Below are positions 1 through 13,200 of a stretch of DNA of 64,000 nt, one piece after another. The stretch is from Parastagonospora avenae f. sp. tritici 18332-5. Taxonomy: Eukaryota; Ascomycota; Dothideomycetes; Pleosporales; Phaeosphaeriaceae. The notes below the pieces were generated by a model. That model did no database searches, was not told where the DNA came from, and saw only the letters and a program-made list of their open reading frames with translations. Numbering within the stretch: the first letter of the stretch is position 1; every line of letters begins with the position of its first letter. Location of the stretch: the NCBI GenBank assembly GCA_022559985.1, contig JAFJTR010000073.1:86907-150906 (forward strand), read 5' to 3'. Made by a program: the position numbers and the translations under genes.

Positions 1-759
1 TGTCTCCGCCAGGCTTACCAATGGTCCGACAACGGGACCGTTCATTGGACCCAGACTCCATATCGAGAATGCTAGAGCACGATAGTCATCGCTGACAATG
101 TCCGAGACTGTTCCAGGGGCATTGGATATCATCGCTGCGCCGGCAATGGCGCCAAAGAACCTCATCACTAGGATTTGTGCTAGATTGTTGCTCAGCGCAC
201 ATGGTATGACGAGAACCGTAAATGCTGCCACGGCAATGAGGTAGACTGGTCGTCGCCCATACATTTCAGAAAGAGGTGCCAGGATGATTGAGCCCAGGGC
301 CAGTCCACAAAGATATGTCGTGATGCCTAGAATAACTAGGGTCTTGGACTCAACATGAAAGCTTTTCATCATGCCTTCTATACCACTGGAATACGACGTG
401 GAATACATCACCACCACTAGTGTCGAGAAACTCATAGAGAATATGACCATAGCCTTCTTGATCATCGGCCAGTCCTGGGGGTTCTCGCCATCGTCGTCAA
501 AGTCGAGCTCGAAGCGAGCGTCCTGTGTCGCATTCGTCGTCACCGTTGTGATTCCAGCCATTTTTTCATTGGGCCAGGAGTGTCCAGTGTTGCGAGACCA
601 TGTCTGATGGATCGAGTGTACCTCCGCTATCGAATCATGGGACGTCGAAACTGACAATGTTGATGAATGGTCGTTTTCATGTTCTTCTACCATATGCGAG
701 CTGTTCGATAAGTGCGACTCCTTTTGCTTTTCCTCGTTGTCGTCGTCTGGGAAGGTCAT
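1..759 (-). CDS. MFS multidrug-type (DHA1) transporter, 3' end cut by window edge
   Basis: N-terminal part of a major facilitator superfamily exporter. From the ATG at 759 the frame stays open and gives an acidic, Ser-rich cytosolic leader of about 60 residues, then DDGENPQDWP before the first membrane helix, then helices with the MFS signature LSEMYGRRPVY between TM2 and TM3. The MRFFGAIAGAA and GPMNGPVVGPL segments match the DHA1 drug:H+ antiporter family, which extrudes small toxic molecules or polyamines at the plasma membrane. A GTAAGC donor at 18 follows GPVVGPL, so an intron probably starts there and the rest lies outside the window. In-frame Met codons exist downstream; the first was chosen because the leader resembles family members. 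An acceptor-like stretch near 850-895 leaves open a small upstream exon. Substrate unknown. Confidence 0.8.
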   Translation of the reverse strand, partial: MTFPDDDNEEKQKESHLSNSSHMVEEHENDHSSTLSVSTSHDSIAEVHSIHQTWSRNTGHSWPNEKMAGITTVTTNATQDARFELDFDDDGENPQDWPMIKKAMVIFSMSFSTLVVVMYSTSYSSGIEGMMKSFHVESKTLVILGITTYLCGLALGSIILAPLSEMYGRRPVYLIAVAAFTVLVIPCALSNNLAQILVMRFFGAIAGAAMISNAPGTVSDIVSDDYRALAFSIWSLGPMNGPVVGPLVSLAET

Positions 760-2176
760 GATGCACGGACCTGCAAGGTCGACCTCGGGATCCCTAGTTA
801 CCAAGTACCCAAGCTTTTGTCCCGTGAACTCCAATCGATGGCCTCGTGAAGAACAAAAGAATGGGAGGGTTAGAAGAGCGAAGCACGTTCCAATTGCTCA
901 GATCATGGGGTATGTGAGGAGGGTTCGCCTTTCGCCGCGGGAAGAAAGGACCAGATTGCTTCGCGCTCCATTTCCGCGTTCGTCGCGGGAATAGCGGCGA
1001 TTAGACATGGGCTCAGAAGATTGGGCTATTGTGTGCGACTAATGACCTTGAAGAATGCCGACCGTTTTCGGGGAGATGTGCGAGTGATCATCAGGTTTGG
1101 CTGACAGTGGTTAGCGTCGGATAAACTTCGCCACATCCCCGGGCCCGACGTCACGTCGCTTTGCAAACCTCACATCATCATCCTTCCTTCACACCGCTCA
1201 TCTCCTGCTCCTCACGCAATCTCCAGAACGATCATGGACCCCATGCAATGAAATGGCAGGCTTCCCAGTCGCGTCGCTCCATACATCAAATACACCAAGA
1301 GCGATGTCTGTGATGGTGTCGAATTGAGCAATCTACCCTCACCTGAGTGACCCTCTGTACTGCCGATTTGGTGAGTCTGAGACAAAGTATCAGGCGAATA
1401 TGCGGTGTTGAACCGCATCGCAGCGATGTGCTGAGCTTCTCTCACCAGTAAGTGGACATCTTTGCTGATGTCCATCGCGCTCTCTCTTTTGCCTGCATGG
1501 GCCTACCTGTCCTCGAACTTTTTCTCTTCTCTTCTTGACGTCCTGAAATTGCATCCTCAAGTCGTTCAACATTCTCTACGAAGCCTTTCCATACCCTCAC
1601 TGGCGCTGTTTTATTCCGCGTATACCGATCAAAGTACATCAATACCTGGATGTATCTCGACTCTGACTTTGCTCCGGTCGATTACCACGCCTCAGACTTT
1701 GTGTGACGACGATTAACCTTGTCGTTGGACCGTGGACCATACAGCTCCGGATGGCCATATATGCTTGCATGGTGACTGCGGCTGCATGAATTGACTGCTT
1801 CTTCCATAAGCTTTGGAGGCGCCACCATCTTACACCAGTTCATCACAGCATGCTCAAGCTCGAATTCGACTCTGGAGGAAGCATAGTTCCTACTTGGGAA
1901 CACTCGGCCAACGCCAGGACGAAATAGCACCTACAGGTGAGAGTATTGAGCTCAGGCGCCTGGGTGCGCATGACCAACGAGATCTCGCGATGCTTGGCAC
2001 TCCGGATCAACCTACCGCCGAGCACGCCCTCCGTTTGCTTTGCGGAACCACTCAATTTTCCTAGTTTGGCACCTCCACATGAACACACACGGCATATAGC
2101 TGTACATGCGACAAGACTTCGTGAGACGCCCAGCAGCCTCCGAACATTGGCACAAATAAGAGGTTCCTCGGCTGCT
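760..2176. other. Divergent intergenic region
   Basis: About 1.4 kb between the starts of the MFS gene (minus) and the giant DUF3638 gene (plus). The only open frames are short, overlap on both strands and show no family resemblance. It probably carries both promoters and 5' leaders. I see no RNA gene or repeat. Confidence 0.5.
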
Positions 2177-5100
2177 ATGGCCGCCTCCGGCCACGAGCCG
2201 CTGTTACTCCAAGTCTACCATCACGCCGTGCTTCCTCGCGATGTGCCTGGACGAGAGGACAGCAATCTTTTTCAAATAGAGAGCGAGCTCGCGGGGCGCA
2301 TGACCGACGCGGTCAAGTCACTCATACGCCATGCTCCATCGAAGGACTTTTCCTCTCTCGACACAATCCGGCTCGCCTTATCGACCTGTCGCTCACTCAA
2401 TGTTGAAGGCGCTATCGACAAGACTTTGCTCGTCAAAGAACTACAGCAGCTTGACACAAAGTATTTGCTCATGTTGCACGTCACCGAGCAGAATGCTGCC
2501 TTGCTGATCTACCGTTACACTGAGTAAGTACCTTATCTTGGTACCAACGCGCACATGTCCTAATCAAATTTAATAGCGGCTCTGGTGCGAAGCAGGTGAT
2601 CTTCGAAGCGTTTGAAACCTCCGCTACCTGTGAAAAGGTTCTTGCCACCGAAAACGCCTTGCAGTGGGACTTCCCAGGACAAGCTGTCGCAATACCGCAT
2701 GAGACCTTTGTCAGCGAAGATTTCCAACAGAGCCTATCCACCTTCCTCGAACAGGCCAGCTTCGAGTCTGTTAAGGAATTTGCTGCCATCACCCACAAAG
2801 CGCAGGCTCCTATTCCCGAGATCCGTGATACGTCGAAACCCACTTTGGTCACCAGTGCGCTCATGGCGATATTGGAAGCCAACGGCAGTGTCTTCGACAC
2901 CCCTTTGCTTCGAAAACGCGTTCACGACACGGTCTCGTTCTTCGAAGCGTATAAGCCGTGGCGTAGGTCTGCTTTCTACCTCATGCTTCGCGTCGCTACC
3001 CAGCGCCATCTTTACACACTGTTCGGGGCAGATCTTGGGCGACTATACTACAAGACATTCATGTGTATTCTCTTGTCACATCTTCTGAGCGACGGACTAC
3101 ACATCATCCCAGATGCAGCTTCTGACTGTTTGCGAAAAAAGCTTGGTCGTCGTCTAGCCAAGCTGGAGTTATATCATGATCGCGGGTCCGAAGCGCTGCA
3201 GATGTTGCATTGTCACATCTTTGCCACATTGCGACCGGAGCTGGAAAAGTCTCTCTCTGCGATCGCACATGCCCTCGATGCCCAATGGACTGCCCACAAA
3301 CAGAGGACTGGTAGGATTGTCTGGCCTGTGAAGCGATTCGCCAGCTCCACCGACCTCGAGCTACGTCTGGAAAACAGTGGCCCTGTGCTGGACCTGGCTA
3401 TAGAACAACGTTGGAGCACCGTGCTAAATGTACTTGGCTCTCCAGATGTTCTCCTCGGCCGCTACGAGGGTGCAAACACCCACCGACCTTTTGTGGCTAT
3501 CCTCCAGCGCTACCTACCATTGTTCAATTATGACGCAAAGTCCCCACAGGGCGTCCAGACAGCAGCCAGTCAGGGCAATCCGAGCCTCGTATGTATCCAA
3601 TATGCATGTAAGATCCAGAAGTACGTGGCGAAATTCCAAGACGCATACCTTGGCTATCCGGAATTTTTGAGCCAAAAGCTTCTCAAGCTCATGGAAATGT
3701 GGAAGTCAATGGACGAGCATGCTCTAGCATGCTATCCGCTTCTAGGTCATTATCATCCGAGTTTCGAGGCCGGCATTTTAGATATTCTGCAGCTTTCAAC
3801 ATTAAGTGAGCTCAAGCGTCTGAAGGCATTGCAAACATACATAGCAGTGCGTTGTCGTGGTTGGTGTGGCCGCGGCTCAAAGACCATTTTTGATCCTCCT
3901 GAGAAGGACTCATTTGCTGCGCGATACTACGATGAATCAAACGAATCGGTGTCACTCCAGACTCTGCGCGAAAACATCGAACAACACGCTCAGAAAGTTC
4001 TCTTGGCAAAGGAGAAAGAATGGAAAGAGAAGAAAGAAGACCACGATGGTAAGACAGAGCGAATGGCCGGGCTGTCATGCCCATTTATTACCGTCACCGA
4101 CGAGTATGGCAGGTCGAAGCAGGAGCACCAGAAGGGGTGTTTCAAGCATAAGCTGAAATGGCAGGCCAGGCAGATCAAAATCAAGATTCATGAACATCCT
4201 CTCCCGCGCAAGGAGCATGACATCAAAGCGACCGTCTTCGAATTGATGTGCCCAAAGGCTTACGCTGCCTATCGGGACGCGACTTGGCTCATCTTGTCAT
4301 CTTTTGCTTTTCCACCAACTGAGCCTGTTGACAACGTCCCACTACTTCGGGACTACACTGGGTTGCGGAAGTTTTTGAACACGACAAAGTCATCTGTCAC
4401 TTTAGGTTCTACTACCAAAGCAGAAACGGTCACACACAGAGAGGCATCGGGATTTCCAATCCCGTTACGAAAGCTCATAGTTCCGTTCGGTTTGAAGTTG
4501 CGCTATTTCGACAGCCTGCGTCGGAGCTGGACTTCAGGAGCTGACGCAGCTTCGTTCGTGCATCTGTTCGAGCTGAAGCTCTCCGCAGACTCGCCATATT
4601 GCGCATTCAACAAGATGGGCCAGCATTGGCCCACTTCAAACGAGATCATTTCAGCACAGTCCCAGTGCCCGCCGGATCTCAATGCTCACGAATATATGGC
4701 ATGGCAAGGTTTATTACTGGGTGTCCATACGCGATGGCCATGCTTACTACGGGAGCTTGGATCAACGACCATCAATTTCTCTACACAATCCACATGGGCC
4801 ATCCTTTCATGGCTATGCTTACAGGCCGGTCCGTCTACATCTACTGATGTATTACGGGACTCACATTCGATTTTTCGCGACACCACCTTTTGCGAAAGGC
4901 TACTTGTGCAAGTGGATAACCGCCTGGACATTATTCGTCGCAATTGGCGGGAGGCAATTCAGCTTGACATGCTCGTCACCATACTCCTTAGAGTCATGGC
5001 TCTGAATTCCGACACCGTGATATACAGCACGGTCGTGGCAATACTTGCAAAAGCTCGCGAGATATCGCAAGAGTGGTACGCAAATCTGGATATTAGTGTT

Positions 5101-8100
5101 CAAGAAGGCGACTCTGGTCCCGCTGTCTTCGCGATCTGGGCAGCGGTATTGTGCAAGCGCACATTCTATCCATTACTTGAAGACCCTATTGATGTGTCTT
5201 CACGAGCACTGAAAACATTCCTTGTGGCATCAATTGCCCTTCAGGACTGCCTTGTCGGAAATTTCGACGCACTACCCTACGCACTCAGGAACGCCATCTT
5301 ACGTGACCTGGCAAGCGCCTTTAGTCTTCGTTATGAGCTCGAACGTGTCATCGTCAAAGAAACGTTACTTGAGGCGTTGATAGAACTATGGCCGGTGCCT
5401 GGTGAATCAACAAGCAGAATGCATCTAGATGCCCAGTCCTGGTGGATAACACTGACACTGTCGACTACACATACTTCCCAGCATCATATCCACTACAACG
5501 TCATTCACGGTACGCTGCTTGTCAACGGGCAGCAGCTTGGTTCATTGCCATTAGAGTACCGGAACTGGCCTATCATAGAGGAGTTGTTTGGAGCGCAAGC
5601 AGTGAAAACCTATCCATCCACGCTCCCTGGAATGTCACTCGTGGTCAACCGCCAGATGCCGTCAGACCATTGGGTTCACTTGGGCTTTCGCAAGAACAGC
5701 TTAGTCATTCGGGCTGAACACCGAGACCACATCCTTGAACTCTTCTATCGATCGCAATTCAACAACAATTTCCATTATGATCTGCCGAATGCCCTCAGTG
5801 AGGACTGTTATCACTGGCTCGATCTGGACACTGGCAAATTGGAGATTCGACACCAGGATCCATGGAGAACGAAGAGAAGCAATTGGGTGCTAGATTTGAC
5901 ATCACGGCAAGCTACGCGAAATAATGGATCGCGTCTAGTAGATCCGCATAGCCAGCTTGCCACCAGGATTGCCCAGAATTTCCATCTCTTTGAAGAGTCG
6001 CTCAACATTACCGTCTTCCAACCGCGTAGAGGACCACTTCGAGTTGAGCTCAAACGCCTGGAATTGGACTTCGAAGTGACGAAAGAGGGTCGGCTCTCTT
6101 GCCCTCAACTTGGCGCCATCATTGCCGATACACCCGCGCAGGACATCGGAACATGGCACGGCCTGAAAAGCAAACTTGTGATGCAAGCTATCGAAGATGT
6201 TACCAAACGCATCATCCTCTTGCCAATGGGCGGCTATCGCTATCAGCGCGAAGGATCTCACATCTCAATCAAGATTGTGAACGAAGGAAGCTATCTGAAA
6301 TTCAGTGTCAACGATGTGCTCGGCCGTATTGACTGTGCTGCGGAGCCCTTGTTGTTGTACCACCGTGCATTCTGGCACGCCATGACAGCGCATTTCTTGC
6401 CTGATTCCCTGACGGGCCGTACGGGTGTCGACCAGGCTCTACATTATCTTCAATCGGGTGCCTACCTCCCATGGACACCGCTGAAACCATCTGCTTACAA
6501 CATACTGCTTGACATCGCGAAGCTCACTCCTCAGCGAGGATATTATCCTCCGACAATGAAGACTATGGAGTCACTTCAATGGGATCACCTCATGCCAATC
6601 TTTATGCAGGATGACAGATATCGCCGTGCGGTAGACCAAATTCTTTGTAGAAACACAGACCTGCTTCAATTCACTCAGCACTCTCTACAAGGGCAGTTAC
6701 CATCAGCCAGACCTGGTGAACCACACTTGGAGAACCGCGCCATCTGTCGAATCAACTCTGCCTCTGACAGGACTGAATTCGCGGATATTGAGTATAGTTC
6801 GAGAGATCAATATGCCGCTGGGTTGGAGCGTGCGAATGTGGCCATGATAGCGACTGTGCTCCGAGAATGGCCTTCACACATTACCAGCACAACACGCCTA
6901 GCATCTTTGTTGGAGAACATGGCTGTCATTGGTGGCTATGTAAGGTCCTTCAATGAAGTGCAGATTACAAACATCCTCGAAGCAGATATCGGAGTCGAGT
7001 GGGGAGCCCTCGTGCGGACAGCACTTCAGTGCTCCCATGAGGCTCGATTCCAGATGACGTTCTTGTTTTCTATCCTGGCCTTCAAGGCAAATGCGAACAT
7101 GGAGCTGCTGCTTGCAATCATGTCATTTGCGCTCTGTCCTGAACTGAAGACTATTTTATTACCTCGTGCTGCAGCATACAGCAAATTCACGCAGCATGAG
7201 GCTCCTGATGTCGATAATCTGGTGGCGTTGATGACTGCGGCCAAACAGCCTTACATAGCGAGGAAGCGCGACTCAAGGGACGAGACAGCGGCACGCCAGG
7301 CGGAACACGAAGAGACGGCTACACGCGCTTGCAGAGCTTTTGCGGAGTCCATTCTTGCACAATGGCCGTCGGATTCGCTGGATCTGACACGACTTCCGCG
7401 CGTGAAAAGTACTCTACTCGATCAGGATGAAGCCTTGATTTCAGTACTGCCGATGTGGAAAAAGCTTGTAGACAATGCCATATTCTGCCGGCACATCGAA
7501 GAAGTTCAGATGGTTCTTCGGCAAGGAGCTGAGGATAAGCAATCCTCAACTATCCCGCCAACTCCAGTTTCGATAAGGAAACCACGACAGTATGTCATAG
7601 TGGAGAATTCTAGGCATTGCCCATGTCTCGCAGACGTCTTGGAGAAAGATATCGGCGTGCTGACCCACACTGAGGCTTTCAAAGCCGAATGTGGCCCGAC
7701 GCCACACACTGTGCTCAAGGAAGGTTCAGATTCTTTCAGCAGCGCTCGCCAGAACCAGCACTTGAAACCCGAGATCAAGGAGTTGAAAATGCTGATTGCG
7801 CCCCTCAATGATTCTCCATCTGTGGTACATAAGAGATATGGAGATGAGCTGTCTCACAGTATCACAGCCTTGTCTGATCATATTTCAAAACCTGCCATAT
7901 CTCGAGAGCCTTTCAATCCTACGAAACTAGCCAACGACATTTCCTCTGCGAAGAGAGCCCTCGGCGATATATTCAAGCTTATCAGTCAAGCCTTACGAGA
8001 AGGAGATACGGGAGGAAACTGGCTGCATGTTGTGGGACTTTGGCCAGATGTGACAACCCTGACATTGCTTGCCGAATTGCGTTCAACATCCGGCGTGCGC

Positions 8101-11100
8101 TATGGAAAGGGGGTGAAAGAAGCGCTCGTCAGCTTAGGGCTTGCCATCACTACCTATCAGCGTCTGCTGCGTATTCGTGATGCAACACAGAAGAATCAGC
8201 ATCAGCAATCAATGGACGAGCGGGAAAATCGTGGGCACACAACCTGGTCGCCTTTAGATCATGCCGACTGGCTTCTTCTGGAAATCGAAAGCAACGTCCT
8301 GCTCCGTCCTGAGCAGGTCGAGGTTGCACAGTCAACCATTTCTCCCACATCCGGTCAGAATTCCGTACTCCAATTGTTGATGGGCCAAGGAAAAACATCG
8401 TGTATTTTACCTATGGTTGCGCTCGAGCTCGCCAACGAGAATCTCTTTCGAATTGTTGTACCTCGTCCACTCCTACTCCAGTCAGCACAGATCATGCAGG
8501 CCAGATTAGGTGGCTTGCTGGATCGCGAAGTTATACACATACCGTTCTCGCGCAAGACACCGACAAACAGGACCTTGGTTGAGTCCTATGGTCGACTACA
8601 TCGTCACGTACAAAGCCATTGTGGTATCGTATTGGCACTCCCAGAAAACATCCTTTCCTTCAAGTTGAGCGGCCTGCAGTTGCTGTGCGACGGAAAAATC
8701 AAGGAAGCAAGGCCGATGATCCAGATCCAGGACACTTTTGATCGCAACGCCCGAGATGTGCTAGATGAATGCGACGTAACCCTTGGCATCCGGACTCAGC
8801 TCATATACCCATCAGGCTCGCAGGAAACCGTGGATGGCCATCCTCTGCGTTGGCAAACCGTACAATCTCTACTGAGCCTCGTTTTTTCATACATGGATGA
8901 CCTAGTACGCAAGTATCCTAAGAGTATTGAAATTGCCCGCAAAATTGGCATGCCATTGGTGTACTTCTTGCGCAAGGATGTAGAAGACTATCTGATTACC
9001 CAGCTTTTACAGAGGATCAGTAGTGGCCAGACAGACATTCTACCCGTGAAAGATGCTTCACAGGCTTCACAGAACGATCTTCGCCATTTCATATCCGAGC
9101 CAGACGTTGATGCAGGTCGCATTGATCGAATTTCTGCCATGTTCGAAGAAAAGGCACACTACATGGATGTTGCCTTTCATCTTCGCGGCCTGTTCCTCCA
9201 TGGTATATTGATGTCCACCCTGAAGAAGCGTTGGAACGTACAATACGGTCTGCACCCTGCCCGCGATCCGATTGCTGTACCATACCAAGTACGTATATCC
9301 CTTCAGCAGTCAACCAGATCGCGTAGATTGGAAGTAGTCTGAATGATGATACTAATATCTCCTAGGCAAAAGGAACTCCATCTCCAACCGCGGAGTGGGG
9401 GCATCCCGATGTTGCAATAATACTGACATGCCTCTCCTTCTACTACGAGGGTCTCAACTTGGCGCAATTCAAGAGCGCCTTCAACCAGCTCGCGAGATCG
9501 AGCGAACCGAGCATCGAATATAGCTCATGGGTCCTAGAAGGAGTGCCTGAGACATTCAAATCCTACAATGCTATCAACGTGGACGACAACCAACAGCTGC
9601 GTGAACTGCATCAATATGTCAGGTAAGGCTATGACCCCGGCTGGATCTACTGCCACTCAAGCGACGCTAGGTGAAGTGTATGCTAACATTCACAGATACA
9701 AGGCTTGTCTAGTAGATTTCTATCTGAATAGTCTTGTGTTCCCCCAGCACGCGAAGCAATTCAGCGAGAAGTTAACAGCGTCGGGTTCAGATCTTGTGTT
9801 GTACGATCCAATGTGTCCAACGAGGGCAGCCACTACTGGGTTCTCCGGAACAAACGATACGCGACATCAGCTACCCATGACCATCAGGCAGAACGATCTG
9901 CCGCAGTTGGCGCACACCAATGCAGAAGTACTGGTATACTTGCTCGAGCTTCGTAATCGGCGCTACGTTCGCATGGTCGACCCTTATAACAAGCGTCTCA
10001 CCGAGGTCGGCTTGCTAAAGAAGCTCCTGAAGCCCTACGGCAACCAAAGCGACACTAGGGACCGCATACGCATCCTTATTGACTCCGGTGCGCAGATTCT
10101 CGAGCACGACAACCGCAGTCTTGCCAAGGCTTGGCTAGAGGAAGACCGCGAAGCTGCTGCTGCGATATATTTCGACGACATTCACCGGGTGATGGTCGTC
10201 TATCGCAAAGGCAGTGACCTACCTCTGGTTGCCTCCCCATTTGCAGAGAGTCTCGAAGACTGCCTGGTCTACGTTGACGAGAGCCATTGCCGTGGTAAGT
10301 ATTTCAACAGCACCCTAAAGCTCCTGGAACTCACATGTCCCCCTCGCAACCTGCTTTTCCTGATTTCGACTGCTAACAAAACTGCTTGTAGGCACTGATC
10401 TGAAATTCCCCCCCGAGGCCAGGGCCGCGGTAACACTTGGCCCACATCTCACTAAAGATGCGTTGGTACAGGCAGCTATGAGGCTTAGATTACTCGGCAA
10501 GACCCAGTCCGTCGCGTTCTTCTCACCACCTGAAGTTCATCAGAGTATCCTTGACCTCCGATCTCTTGCGAAGAACAGGCAGCCCGGCCCACTTGAGTCA
10601 ACTGACGTCATACGCTGGCTTCTACATCAGACCTGCAGCGCCATCGAGCAACTAGAGCCACTCTACTTCAATCAGACCATCGACTACTTCAAGCGCACCC
10701 AAGCCCGGCTCGACTACCCGGACTACATCACAAATTCTGCTTCACGTAATGCGTATCTGAAAGCCGTGCGCTCTAAGGAGGTGCATTCGCTGAGGAAGCT
10801 CTACGGCCCAAAGTATTGTGATGCATCAGTTTCTGTAGAGCCTGCAGCATTTACAGTCTCATTACAGGAGCACGTCATCCAGATCCTTCATCGTAGGGAA
10901 GGCTTTTTAGAGCATGGTTCCGTCTTTGAATCTTCTACTCTTGAAGAGGTGGAGCAAGAGCGAGAGACTGAATTCGAGCTCGAGTGCGTTCGCGAAGTTC
11001 AGGGACCCGTGTACTTTGATGCCATGGAGATCGTCACGCTACACCGTGACATCGAGACGTTCGCCATCTCAGGTAAGCATGCATACACTGAAACATTATG

Positions 11101-12011
11101 GGTAATATGCTAACATAAGATTAGGACGTATGCCGGCAGGCAGCGATGCATTTCAACCCATGTTCCTTGCTTTACAAAAGACAGCACTTGGTTTGAAGCA
11201 TGGTACCATCATTGTCCCGGGCACAGCCACAAGACTGTTCATCTCATCTCAGTTCACCTCCACCGTTGACATCAATAACCCAAATGACAATTTCTTACGG
11301 CCTTGTCATTGGCTGCTGTGGAGCTACAAGTACGAGGTTGGTCTTTTGGTCAGTCCTGAGGAGGCAAATGCTCTTATTCCTATGCTCCGGCATGCTGCCA
11401 AGGCAATGTGTCACATCATTGTGTACTCCGCGCCCATTACGCACAGGATGCTTCAGTTCAACGACATGAACTATTACGCCGCTCCTCATCTCCCAGAAAC
11501 TTTTAAGGCGCCTGTGTGGTTGAAAGTGGAGCTCGGTATCTTTGCTGGGCGTCTCTACTTCGAGTGGGACGAGTACGAGGAACTCATGTCGTATCTTGGC
11601 TCTGATAAAGACAAGGCATTTGCGAAGAAGCCATTGGCCTTTCTACATGATTGGCTCGCATCTTGTCGCAAGGGCAACGATTTTGAACATACACCCATGG
11701 GTTATATCACGACCGGCAAGCCTCTCTCCGTCAATCATCCATTCTTCTCTACAGCCATCAGTAATGAGGGCAATGGCAAAGAGCAGCAATTCGCTGCGCA
11801 AGATACTCACGCTGCAGAGGTTGATGATGATCGTTACGATTCAGAGGATGATGAGGACTGCGCGAAAGAGTATCTCTTCCACCATGATGACGACGAAGAT
11901 GATGAAGAGTATGCTTTCCATGATGCAGAGGAGTTCGCAAAGACAGGAAGCACGTTATTCGACGAAGAAGTGCATACGTCTGCAGGAGCCGATACGGAGA
12001 ACGTGGTCTAG
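2177..12011 (+). CDS. Giant DUF6606/DUF3638/DUF3645 P-loop protein (3,160 aa)
   Basis: Six exons: 2177-2523, 2577-9288, 9366-9622, 9696-10294, 10392-11072, 11125-12011. All five introns have GT..AG ends and the joined length (9,483 nt) is an exact multiple of three. The N-terminus (YHHAVLPRDVPGREDSNLFQ) is the start of DUF6606. Around residue 2050 is a Walker A-like MGQGKTS, followed by DECD near 2178, the helicase-like part of DUF3638. The AKGTPSP..GHPD motif near 2353 marks DUF3645, and VDESHCRGTDLKF near 2630 is a second acidic Walker B-like motif. The C-terminus is a Glu/Asp-rich tail. Automated annotation often calls such proteins ubiquitin thioesterase, but I see no Cys-box or His-box of a deubiquitinase. 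The visible features suggest an ATP-binding, helicase-like machine of unknown role. The start is the Met directly before the conserved block; the frame is open further upstream. Confidence 0.9.
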
Positions 12012-12286
12012 GCATAAAATAGGTTTTCCGGAACCTGATGCTTCGGTCGATGCATGCGCTGGGCGAAGCCCCCCCAGATTTATTGCAGCGGGCTTCGGTT
12101 ATCATAGACAATTCAAAACCTGAACGTCCTTTTGCATCACTAGTGCCACGTAATTACTAATCAAAAGTGTTAGCATTTTGATTTAGGGCCTTCCTGCAAA
12201 ACGTTGAAAGCTCTAGCTCTTCCATCGTGCCACGCAGAAATATTGCCAAAAATCAAATGTTGAATTGATCGAACTATGCATTATCT

Positions 12287-13106
12287 CGCTAGGTTTTAAG
12301 TGAATATAAGATCACAAATCCACAATGCCTCGTCTTCTCTAGCCAGCTGCGAAACTTCGACAACGTGGAATACGAGAGATGGAGGCTTTATAACTTCCTC
12401 TCCGTCTTCAGCGAACACAGTGACCTTACTGATAGTCTTCCGACGTCCCGCTGTCTACGTCAGAGCATGCCGCGTGTGTCCTCATTTATATACCATCGTA
12501 TTTATGGAACCATATGGTGCATTGTACGTCTCCTGGCCCACATATCAGCTTTCTGCATGATGCTAGATGATACCTTGAGGTGCAGCAAGGACAGACATGT
12601 CCAGGTGCCTTTGTGACCTAGGCCTGTGAGAACGGGTCTATCCAAAAGCGATTCAGTTCGATGTGAAGCTCCTGCGGAATGAGGCCGATGAGGATGTGCG
12701 TGATGGATCAGTCTTCCTTGAAGCATTAGCGGGGTTGGCATGTGACACTACTGATTGACGTCCAAGTCGCGTCTTCCGCTACAATAGGCAGCATTGCTAA
12801 GACACGGAATACAGCAATGACTGGTAAGAAATGTGACTTTGATGCCACTGATTGAGAGAGCTCACAGCCTTACAGAATCATCTAGCAGAGTTTGTTCGCC
12901 TCAATCCGGCTGCGACTTCTCAGCATACGCTTCATCAGGCGATTGCGGGCCTGCTACACCAGTCTACTGGCGCTTTGAAAAAGATTCTGTCAGACATAGC
13001 CCTTGAAGTAGTAGATTATGAGTTATGCAGCTGCGACAAAAAATACATGTTGATACACAAAAAGACACCAAGTAATCCAGGAAGCAAGGGAAACAATTAC
13101 GAGTAA
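12287..13106 (+). CDS. Possible unmodelled multi-exon gene, no recognised family
   Basis: Four open segments can be joined in one frame by canonical introns: up to 12604, 12657-12741, 12788-12823 and 12868-13106 (stop TAA not reached until about 13106). The introns are 52, 46 and 44 nt with CAG, TAG and CAG acceptors, and the phases agree at each join. The last segments read like a helical protein (FDVKLLRNEADEDV, LQNHLAEFVRLNPAA, GALKKILSDIALEVV). The first segment is rich in Cys, Trp and His and less convincing, and no upstream ATG exon was found, so the 5' end is undefined. It could equally be chance open frames downstream of the giant gene. I do not recognise a family. Confidence 0.27.
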
Positions 13107-13200
13107 CCGCTAATCTAATGTTCTCAAGGAAAATCCAACGCCAATGAATGCAAAAATGCAAACTGAACCATGTACTCCCCTTTCCTTTCCGCCACACTAT

